The translations under genes and the position numbers were made by a program. Positions 1 to 4,598 of a stretch of 5,365 bases of DNA are shown piece by piece. Each line of letters opens with the position of its first letter. Position 1 is the stretch's first letter. This DNA comes from Lachnospiraceae bacterium (lineage in GTDB: Bacteria; Bacillota_A; Clostridia; Lachnospirales; Lachnospiraceae): NCBI GenBank assembly GCA_017652545.1, contig JAGCAV010000070.1:1-5365 (forward strand). Reading direction: 5' to 3'. A model generated the notes under the pieces. The model worked only from the letters and a program-made list of their open reading frames with translations. It did no database searches and was not told the DNA's origin.

Positions 1-576
1 GATAGCCAGCCGGATCAGCTCATCAGCCTGGAAGGCTTGCGGCAGTGATCTGTTTTCATCCATCTTCGAAAATACCTCCCCGCTTTTCTCATAGGCAAAC
101 CGCGGATCATCATCCTCTTCCACATGGATGATACCGCAGTATTCAAACCCGTGCTTTTTCAGGAAACGCTGCATGACGCGGTTATCCGAATGCGTATCGA
201 TCCGCAGATGGCCGCTCTGCTCATAAGCCCAGTTCAGACAGAAAGAGCCGGCGCCCTTTGTCCCTTCCGCCGATGCAATGCGGTGCACCACGCCGTACGG
301 AGTCGGATCTTTCCAGGCACCGTCTTCGATCTGTGCGTAGCAGGGTTCCACATCTTTCGCATAATCATAGTAGAAGACGGCTTCGATCCTGTCATGTTCG
401 TCGGTACAGACGTAGCTTTTTCCCCTTTCGATATCCCGGAGAATCAGGTCTCTGGGCGGCCAGCAGGTGGCGCCCCACTGCCGCGGATTGCCGGTCTGCG
501 CCATGAACTTTCTGGCGTATGCATAGATTTCCATGACCTTCTCCAGGTCTTCAAAAGCCGTATGCCTGATCCTCAT
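1..576 (-). CDS. GNAT-family N-acetyltransferase, 3' end outside window
   Basis: Predicted acetyl-CoA dependent N-acetyltransferase; the substrate cannot be told. The minus-strand frame is open for 192 codons from an ATG at 576 to the window edge without a stop, so the C terminus is missing. Around residues 98-110 the segment VVHRIASAEGTKGAG resembles the GNAT acetyl-CoA pyrophosphate-binding region, although the usual R/Q-x-x-G-x-G/A loop is degenerate (GTKGAG). Residues 124-145 (LRIDTHSDN, then MQRFLKKHGFEYCG) match the RiDTH..N..M...L.k.GF..cG block common in Firmicutes acetyltransferases of this type. Such proteins usually end just after a segment like FAYEK, here at residues 160-164. This one continues at least 28 residues further, so an extension or second domain is likely. 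The start is supported by GAGG 8 nt upstream. It lies downstream of, and in the same direction as, the metallopeptidase gene, 137 nt apart. The family call is confident; the role is unknown. Confidence 0.85.
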   Translation of the reverse strand, partial: MRIRHTAFEDLEKVMEIYAYARKFMAQTGNPRQWGATCWPPRDLILRDIERGKSYVCTDEHDRIEAVFYYDYAKDVEPCYAQIEDGAWKDPTPYGVVHRIASAEGTKGAGSFCLNWAYEQSGHLRIDTHSDNRVMQRFLKKHGFEYCGIIHVEEDDDPRFAYEKSGEVFSKMDENRSLPQAFQADELIRLAI

Positions 577-604
577 GATTTATACCTCGCTTTTAACTAA
601 GGAT

Positions 605-640
605 CTGTCCGGATGAAACTTTCACACCCGGTCCGGACAG
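605..640. promoter_or_regulatory. Inverted repeat upstream of the acetyltransferase gene (possible operator or leader hairpin)
   Basis: CTGTCCGG (605-612) and CCGGACAG (633-640) are perfect inverted copies. The pairing extends inward by one A-T and one G-T pair, giving a 10-bp stem around a 16-nt centre. The dyad sits between the predicted acetyltransferase promoter and its start codon and begins about at the predicted transcription start, a place typical of repressor operators. A second, partly exclusive pairing exists: GAAACT (615-620) with AGTTTC (639-644). No T-run follows on either strand, so an intrinsic terminator is unlikely. The function is inferred from position only. Confidence 0.4.
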
Positions 641-645
641 TTTCA

Positions 646-675
646 ACTATATCAGCAAACAGGTGGGTTCGACAA
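646..675 (-). promoter_or_regulatory. Candidate promoter for the acetyltransferase gene
   Basis: On the minus strand TATAGT (646-651) matches the -10 consensus at 5 of 6 bases, and TTGTCG (670-675) matches the -35 at 4 of 6, with an 18-bp spacer. The start site would fall near 639, giving a leader of about 63 nt that contains the inverted repeat. The upstream metallopeptidase gene has no clear terminator, so read-through from it is also possible. Confidence 0.35.
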
Positions 676-713
676 GCACAGAAGGGGAACTGCAGTGATG
701 TCCAGGCAAAGGA

Positions 714-1112
714 TCAGGACTGCTCCGATCCGGGGCCATGCTGGCCGTGGCGGAGAAAATACTTGATCATCCGGTCGCGGTCCTCCTCCACCAGGGTCTT
801 CTCGCCGGCTTTGGTCTCCATATGGTGAAGGAATTCGTGGCGGAGCGTTTCGCGGACCTGGTTCTGAACAGCTGCGCGCGGCGCGTATCCCAGGGTCGCC
901 ATGAACGACCCGTAGTAGAGGATGATCTGGTTTCCCATATAGCCGCCTTTGGAATAGGTTCCAAGGATATACAGGTCGTCCGCTGCCCGGGCAGGATGCA
1001 GATAGGCAGCGGGATCGATCAGGACGCCGCCGCTTAAATCCTGGCGGACATAATCCGGCAGGAGGGAAAGTTCTTCTTTTACCATCTGTTCAAATTCATC
1101 ATACGTGATCAT
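714..1112 (-). CDS. Small zincin-like metallopeptidase family protein (HExxH)
   Basis: Predicted cytoplasmic zinc metallopeptidase of the minimal zincin-like group; 132 aa, a normal length for such proteins. The signature is HEFLHH at residues 92-97, which contains HExxH (His92, Glu93, His96) preceded by VRETLR, as expected for the active-site helix. The N terminus MITYDEFEQMVKEEL resembles the T-y-eeFe..v.eal opening of the family, and LYILGTYSKGG (47-57) followed by NQIILYYGSF (61-70) resembles its conserved LlGlY and I.LY.g segments. The third zinc ligand is not obvious. The frame also has ATGs at 1172 and 1130. The start at 1112 is chosen because AGGGAG lies 7 nt upstream and because the 1172 start would lie upstream of the predicted transcription start. 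There is no signal peptide or membrane segment. The substrate and cellular role are unknown. Confidence 0.82.
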   Translation of the reverse strand: MITYDEFEQMVKEELSLLPDYVRQDLSGGVLIDPAAYLHPARAADDLYILGTYSKGGYMGNQIILYYGSFMATLGYAPRAAVQNQVRETLRHEFLHHMETKAGEKTLVEEDRDRMIKYFLRHGQHGPGSEQS

Positions 1113-1119
1113 GTTCAGA

Positions 1120-1125
1120 CTCCCT
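1120..1125 (-). promoter_or_regulatory. Ribosome binding site deciding the metallopeptidase start
   Basis: AGGGAG on the minus strand ends 7 nt before the ATG at 1112. No comparable purine-rich site precedes the longer ATG start at 1172, so this site favours the shorter 132-aa protein. Confidence 0.65.
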
Positions 1126-1162
1126 GACATTATTCCAGCTGTAAACGGATGATATCTTTTCC

Positions 1163-1171
1163 AGTATACCA
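1163..1171 (-). promoter_or_regulatory. Extended -10 promoter of the metallopeptidase gene
   Basis: The minus strand reads TGGTATACT, a TGn motif directly before a 5/6 -10 hexamer. No good -35 is present at 16-18 bp, which is compatible with an extended -10 promoter. Transcription would start near 1156 and give a leader of roughly 44 nt. This also argues against translation from the ATG at 1172. Confidence 0.5.
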
Positions 1172-1212
1172 TAATGATGCACGCTGATGTGGCGTTAATT
1201 GTCAGTAATTGA

Positions 1213-1241
1213 TTGAAAAAGCATGGGAACTATGTGATAAT
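1213..1241 (+). promoter_or_regulatory. Promoter of the secreted repeat-protein gene
   Basis: TTGAAA (1213-1218) and GATAAT (1236-1241) are separated by exactly 17 bp, and a TGT triplet (1233-1235) gives an extended -10. The match to a sigma-A promoter is strong. Transcription would start near 1248, giving a leader of about 79 nt. It diverges from the metallopeptidase promoter. Two TAATTG copies 10 bp apart (1196-1201 and 1206-1211) lie directly upstream of the -35 box. Confidence 0.65.
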
Positions 1242-1247
1242 AAAAAC

Positions 1248-1286
1248 ATCTCTTATCCGAAATCAGGCAGTCTGATTAAAAGAGGT
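1248..1286 (+). promoter_or_regulatory. Two-part hairpin in the leader of the secreted-protein mRNA
   Basis: The inner stem AATCAG (1261-1266) pairs with CTGATT (1272-1277) across a 5-nt loop. The outer stem ATCTCTT (1248-1254) pairs with AAGAGGT (1280-1286), including one G-T pair, across a small asymmetric internal loop. The structure would start at the predicted 5' end of the transcript, well before the ribosome binding site at 1313-1318. A 5' stabilising hairpin is the simplest reading; it matches no riboswitch that I recognise. Confidence 0.4.
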
Positions 1287-1326
1287 CAAAGTGAAGGTGA
1301 TAAAGTAAGAAAAGGAGGATTGTGCA

Positions 1327-2133
1327 ATGAAAAATAAAACGGGAAGCAAAACCAGGCTGACGGCAGTGTGCTTAATCTGTATCCTGCTTCTTACGCTTCT
1401 GCCCCAGACAGTATTCGCGGCATCATTAAAGACGGTTTATGTTGTCTCGAGTATTGCAGAGAAAGGTGATTATTCACATAATACACAGACCTTTGCTTAT
1501 GATAGAACCGGTAAACTCAAATCATTCAAAGGATCTTTCTATATTTCAAAATCAACAGACAACAAAGGAGATAAAGCAACATTTTCCTACAGTAAAGATC
1601 AGAACATAAGTAATCATTTCAACTATTATCTGGGCTATCACATTTATGATTATTTCTTTACATGGAAGAAAAACAAGCTGGTTAAGGGCTCCTGTTTTAC
1701 GTCCTCAGGCTCGACCGATTATAAGTATACATATACGAAGGGAAAAATTACCAAGGCTGCAGCTACAAACTATGGAAATACGACGAATTATCTGCTGACA
1801 TATGATAAGAAGGGCAGGCTGGCAAGCCTGAGCAGCCGTATGGATGGACAGCCCGAAAAGACGTTTGCCTACGATAAAAAAGGAAATCTGAAAAAAGTAA
1901 CTTCAAAGCATGAGAACCTGCTGTACACGACAACATATAAGAGCGGCAGAGCTGTCAAAATCGTCTGCACCGATGCCGACAGCAACAGCACACGCTTTAC
2001 AGTTGCAATCAAGTACAAAAAGATCAAACTGAGCGCTGCCGCCAAAAAGATCACAGACAAGCAGCAGAAGCAGCTGCTGTTCAACTATGCGTACAGACAG
2101 GATATTCCCTACATCCCGTTCGGCGCGATGTGA
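1327..2133 (+). CDS. Exported lysine-rich protein with YD-like repeats
   Basis: A 268-aa protein with a clear signal peptide: a positive N terminus (MKNKTGSKTR), a hydrophobic core at residues 11-25 and a signal peptidase I site, probably after VFA at residue 31. There is no lipobox, sortase motif or second membrane segment, so it is probably released or held at the wall by charge. The mature part repeats an aromatic-x-Y-D-x-x-G-K/R-L-like unit: FAYDRTGKLKS (56), FSYSKDQNIS (86), FTWKKNKLVKG (111), YTYTKGKITKA (134), LTYDKKGRLAS (157), FAYDKKGNLKK (180) and TTYKSGRAVKI (202). From 111 on, the spacing is 23, 23, 23 and 22 residues. This resembles the YD repeats of RHS-type proteins, but there is no RHS core or toxin domain. 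AGGAGG lies 8 nt before the ATG. The gene looks more AT-rich than its neighbours. It is monocistronic, and its function is not known. Confidence 0.82.
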   Translation: MKNKTGSKTRLTAVCLICILLLTLLPQTVFAASLKTVYVVSSIAEKGDYSHNTQTFAYDRTGKLKSFKGSFYISKSTDNKGDKATFSYSKDQNISNHFNYYLGYHIYDYFFTWKKNKLVKGSCFTSSGSTDYKYTYTKGKITKAAATNYGNTTNYLLTYDKKGRLASLSSRMDGQPEKTFAYDKKGNLKKVTSKHENLLYTTTYKSGRAVKIVCTDADSNSTRFTVAIKYKKIKLSAAAKKITDKQQKQLLFNYAYRQDIPYIPFGAM

Positions 2134-2192
2134 TGAAAAAAGAGGCAGGGAGCATTCCTGTTCCCCTTTCAGGCAGATCATAAAGACAATGA

Positions 2193-2225
2193 AAAACGCC
2201 ATCTGACTACCTCAGATGGCGTTTT
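2193..2225. terminator. Bidirectional intrinsic terminator
   Basis: A perfect 14-bp stem pairs AAAACGCCATCTGA (2193-2206) with TCAGATGGCGTTTT (2212-2225) around a 5-nt loop. The A and T runs at the stem base give GCGTTTT on the plus strand and GCGTTTTT on the minus strand. It can therefore end both the secreted-protein transcript and the opposing tRNA transcript, whose mature 3' end lies only 11 nt away. Confidence 0.88.
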
Positions 2226-2236
2226 ACAATTGTGTA

Positions 2237-2321
2237 TGCGGAAGATGGGACTTGAACCCACACGACTGCATTAGTCACTAGATCCTTAGTCTAGCTCGTC
2301 TGCCAATTCCGACACTTCCGC
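2237..2321 (-). tRNA. tRNA-Leu, anticodon AAG
   Basis: An 85-nt class II tRNA. The acceptor stem GCGGAAG/CTTCCGC is perfect, with discriminator A at 2237. The D arm has TCG/CGA pairing around GAATTGGCAGA. The anticodon stem CTAGA/TCTAG encloses the loop CTAAGGA, which gives anticodon AAG (2285-2287) after T33 and before G37. A long variable arm is formed by GACT/AGTC around AATGC, as expected for leucine tRNAs. The T arm GTGGG-TTCAAGT-CCCAT is typical. CCA is not encoded: the bases after the discriminator are TAC, so CCA must be added by nucleotidyltransferase. It would read CUU, and possibly other CUN codons if A34 is deaminated to inosine. It has its own promoter and terminator and stands alone. 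Confidence 0.96.
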
Positions 2322-2332
2322 GAACAAAGGGC

Positions 2333-2361
2333 ATTATAGCAAAGCCGAATATCAAAGTCAA
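2333..2361 (-). promoter_or_regulatory. Promoter of the tRNA-Leu gene
   Basis: TTGACT (2356-2361), a 17-bp spacer and a perfect TATAAT (2333-2338) on the minus strand form a near-consensus sigma-A promoter. The -10 box ends 11 bp before the mature tRNA 5' end, leaving a very short 5' leader for RNase P to remove. Such strength suits a stable RNA gene. Confidence 0.85.
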
Positions 2362-2369
2362 GATGAAAC

Positions 2370-2399
2370 TTGCAAAAGGAAGAGGCTCTATACTATAAT
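2370..2399 (+). promoter_or_regulatory. Promoter of the hisH-hisF-ung operon
   Basis: TATAAT (2394-2399) is perfect. TTGCAA (2370-2375) matches the -35 at 4 of 6 bases, with an 18-bp spacer. Transcription would start near 2406, giving a leader of about 40 nt before hisH. That is too short for a T-box or a leader-peptide attenuator. It diverges from the tRNA promoter, with 8 bp between the two -35 boxes. Confidence 0.6.
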
Positions 2400-2432
2400 T
2401 CGAGCATGTTGATAACAGGTATGCAGATGATC

Positions 2433-2438
2433 GGGAGG
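2433..2438 (+). promoter_or_regulatory. Ribosome binding site deciding the TTG start of hisH
   Basis: GGGAGG ends 7 nt before TTG at 2446. An in-frame TAG at 2440-2442 rules out any longer form, and no other in-frame start lies near enough to keep the N-terminal IIDYDAGN segment. Confidence 0.8.
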
Positions 2439-2445
2439 ATAGAGT

Positions 2446-3072
2446 TTGGTTACGATCATTGATTATGATGCAGGAAATCTGCACAGTGTGGAGAACGCGC
2501 TTCGCCGGCTGGGCGAAGAGAGCGTGGTGACAAGGGATGAAAAGATCATTTTGTCCTCGGATCGCGTGATCCTGCCGGGGGTCGGAGCGTTTGGAGATGC
2601 CATGAGGCTTCTTGAAAGCTACGGACTGACGGATGTGATCCGGGAGACTGCCAGGAGGGAGATCCCGCTGCTTGGAATCTGTCTGGGCATGCAGCTCTTT
2701 TTTGAGGAGAGCGAGGAGAGCCCGGGGGTGAAAGGACTGGGGCTTCTCAAAGGAAAACTGCGAAGGATCCCGGATGAGAACGGGACGCTGAAAGTGCCGC
2801 ATATGGGATGGAACGATCTGCGGATGCCAAACCGGGGCAGTCTGTTTGAAGGTGTTGAGGAAGGCAGCTTTGTATATTTCGTTCATTCCTATTATCTGCG
2901 GGCAGAGGACCCGGGTGTGGTGACGGCAAGAACGACATACGGCGTGGACATTGATGCATCCGTGCAGCAGGGTACACTGTGCGGCTGCCAGTTCCATCCG
3001 GAGAAGAGCGGGGATGTGGGGCTTCGTATCCTGGATAATTTCCTGCGCATGCGGACTGCCCGGAGCAATTGA
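2446..3072 (+). CDS. hisH: Imidazole glycerol phosphate synthase, glutaminase subunit HisH
   Basis: Class I glutamine amidotransferase subunit that hydrolyses glutamine and feeds ammonia to HisF. The complex converts PRFAR to imidazole glycerol phosphate (histidine synthesis) and AICAR (returned to purine synthesis); it is cytoplasmic. The protein is 208 aa, close to the usual 200 or so. The N terminus VTIIDYDAGNLHSV is typical. LPGVGAFGDAM (43-53) is the oxyanion-side glycine-rich segment. The nucleophile is Cys79 in LLGICLGMQ, and the triad is completed by His184 and Glu186 in FHPEKSG. VPHMGWN (118-124) and YFVHSYY (144-150) are further HisH-specific blocks. Translation starts at TTG. It is the first gene of the operon, and hisF follows after 24 nt. 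Confidence 0.96.
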   Translation: MVTIIDYDAGNLHSVENALRRLGEESVVTRDEKIILSSDRVILPGVGAFGDAMRLLESYGLTDVIRETARREIPLLGICLGMQLFFEESEESPGVKGLGLLKGKLRRIPDENGTLKVPHMGWNDLRMPNRGSLFEGVEEGSFVYFVHSYYLRAEDPGVVTARTTYGVDIDASVQQGTLCGCQFHPEKSGDVGLRILDNFLRMRTARSN

Positions 3073-3096
3073 ACGGCATTTGAAAAGGAAAGAGCC

Positions 3097-3858
3097 ATGC
3101 TTACAAAAAGAATCATTCCCTGCCTGGATGTGAAAGACGGCAGGGTCGTTAAAGGCGTCAATTTTGTTGATCTGAGGGATGCCGGTGATCCGGTGGAGAT
3201 CGCGAAGGCCTATGACCGGGCCGGAGCGGATGAACTGACTTTTCTGGACATCACGGCCTCTTCCGATAACAGGGCTACGGTGGTGGACATGGTCCGCAAG
3301 GTGGCTGAGCAGGTATTTATCCCGTTTACGGTCGGCGGCGGGATACGCACGGTGGAGGACTTCCGAACGCTCCTTCGCGCCGGGGCGGATAAGATCTCTG
3401 TCAATTCCGCTGCGCTCATGAATCCTGACCTGATCTCACAGGCTGCGGAAAAGTTCGGCAGCCAGTGCGTTGTGGTCGCGATCGACGCCAGAAAACGGGA
3501 AGACGGTTCCGGATGGAATGTATTTAAGAACGGCGGGCGCGTCGATATGGGAATCGATGCCCTTGAGTGGGCACAGAAGGCTTTTCATCTGGGAGCCGGC
3601 GAGATCCTGCTGACCAGTATGGACACCGACGGAACGAAGGCGGGATATGATATTCCGCTGACAAGGGCGATCGCGGATCTGGTAAGCATTCCGGTGATTG
3701 CTTCCGGCGGAGCGGGAGACCTGTCTCATTTCTATGACGCGCTGACTGACGGCGGGGCGGATGCAGCCCTTGCCGCGTCACTGTTCCATTATAAGGAACT
3801 GGAGATCCGGCAGGTCAAGGAGTATCTTGCGCAGCGCGGCGTGCCGGTGCGGCTGTGA
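3097..3858 (+). CDS. hisF: Imidazole glycerol phosphate synthase, cyclase subunit HisF
   Basis: The (beta/alpha)8-barrel cyclase subunit that takes ammonia from HisH and turns PRFAR into imidazole glycerol phosphate and AICAR. At 253 aa it is full length. Catalytic Asp11 lies in [16 protein letters not shown] and Asp130 in VVVAIDARK. The phosphate-binding loops are VGGGIRT (79-85) and ASGGAG (202-207). [12 protein letters not shown] (174-185) and the C-terminal [12 protein letters not shown] with RGVPVRL are standard for true HisF and argue against the related HisF-like proteins of surface sugar synthesis. AAGGAAAG precedes the ATG at suitable spacing. The other his genes are not adjacent in this window; ung follows after 53 nt with no visible terminator. 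Confidence 0.97.
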   Translation: MLTKRIIPCLDVKDGRVVKGVNFVDLRDAGDPVEIAKAYDRAGADELTFLDITASSDNRATVVDMVRKVAEQVFIPFTVGGGIRTVEDFRTLLRAGADKISVNSAALMNPDLISQAAEKFGSQCVVVAIDARKREDGSGWNVFKNGGRVDMGIDALEWAQKAFHLGAGEILLTSMDTDGTKAGYDIPLTRAIADLVSIPVIASGGAGDLSHFYDALTDGGADAALAASLFHYKELEIRQVKEYLAQRGVPVRL

Positions 3859-3911
3859 GCTGAACGATCGTGCGCAGCGGGGCAGTATTTTCAGTCTGAA
3901 GGAGGAAACGG

Positions 3912-4598
3912 ATGGGTGCCATCAGCAACGACTGGCTTGAACCGTTAAAGCCGGAATTCGGAAAACCATATTACGCGAAACTGTACAGGACAGTGGCACA
4001 GGAATACAGGACGCATCGCGTCTTTCCCCCGTCGGATGACATTTTCCGTGCCTTTGAACTGACACCGCTGAAGGATGTGAAGGTGGTCATCCTGGGACAG
4101 GACCCCTATCACGGAGAAGGCCAGGCGCACGGCCTCTGCTTCTCCGTAAGACCCCAGGTGGATATCCCGCCCTCACTTGTCAACATCTATAAGGAACTGC
4201 ATGACGACCTCGGATGTTACATTCCCGACAACGGCTATCTGGTCAAGTGGGCAAAGCAGGGTGTGCTGCTGCTGAATACGGTGCTGACCGTGCGGGCACA
4301 TGAAGCCTTCTCCCACAGGAACATCGGCTGGGAGGAATTCACGGATGCGGCCATACGGGCGGTGGATATGCAGGACAGACCGATCGTGTTTATCCTGTGG
4401 GGCAGGCCTGCGCAGGCCAAGAAAGTCATGCTGCACAACCCGAAACATCTGATTCTCGAATCGCCTCATCCGAGCCCGCTTTCCGCTTCCCGTGGCTTCT
4501 TCGGAAGCAGGCCGTTTTCAAAGACCAATGACTTCCTTGTGCGCAACGGACTGGAACCCATCGACTGGCAGATCGAGAACAGATCGGAGAGAGAATGA
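3912..4598 (+). CDS. ung: Uracil-DNA glycosylase (family 1)
   Basis: Removes uracil from DNA, produced by cytosine deamination or dUTP incorporation, and starts base excision repair. The protein is 228 aa, normal for family 1. The water-activating loop GQDPYHG (62-68) carries catalytic Asp64. GLCFSV (74-79) supplies Phe77, which stacks on uracil. LLLNTVLTV (119-127) includes the uracil-reading Asn122. HPSPLSASRGFFGSRPFS (186-203) is the DNA-intercalation loop with catalytic His186. All key residues are present. AAGGAGG sits 6 nt before the ATG. It follows hisF in the same direction and its stop overlaps the start of the next gene. No sign of damage or fusion is seen. Confidence 0.97.
   Translation: MGAISNDWLEPLKPEFGKPYYAKLYRTVAQEYRTHRVFPPSDDIFRAFELTPLKDVKVVILGQDPYHGEGQAHGLCFSVRPQVDIPPSLVNIYKELHDDLGCYIPDNGYLVKWAKQGVLLLNTVLTVRAHEAFSHRNIGWEEFTDAAIRAVDMQDRPIVFILWGRPAQAKKVMLHNPKHLILESPHPSPLSASRGFFGSRPFSKTNDFLVRNGLEPIDWQIENRSERE
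4586..4589 (+). promoter_or_regulatory. Ribosome binding site of the oxidoreductase gene, inside ung
   Basis: GGAG within the last codons of ung lies 8 nt before the ATG at 4598 and 5 nt before the in-frame ATG at 4595. The spacing favours 4598, but both starts are possible and differ by one methionine. The overlap suggests translational coupling to ung. Confidence 0.5.

Noticed and set aside
124..600. 158-codon plus-strand open frame opposite the acetyltransferase
   Set aside because: It is antisense to a well-supported GNAT gene, has no ribosome site and its protein shows no recognisable family pattern.
605..640. Inverted repeat as a transcription terminator for the metallopeptidase gene
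   Set aside because: No T-run follows the stem on the minus strand and the loop is long; an operator or leader element is more likely.
2141..2172. Small hairpin CAGG...CCTG/GGGA...TCCC after the secreted-protein gene
   Set aside because: Stems are only about 4 bp and compete with one another, and the strong terminator at 2193-2225 explains termination.
2400..2445. T-box riboswitch or his leader peptide upstream of hisH
   Set aside because: The predicted leader is about 40 nt, has no T-box sequence, no run of His codons and no terminator hairpin.
2278..2997. 239-codon minus-strand open frame
   Set aside because: It is antisense to hisH and runs into the tRNA-Leu gene; the open frame follows from the GC-rich codon pattern of hisH.
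2446..3858. HisH/HisF pair as a surface-polysaccharide amidotransferase system rather than histidine synthesis
   Set aside because: Both proteins keep the standard catalytic residues and true HisF signature segments, and no sugar-modifying genes typical of such clusters are next to them.
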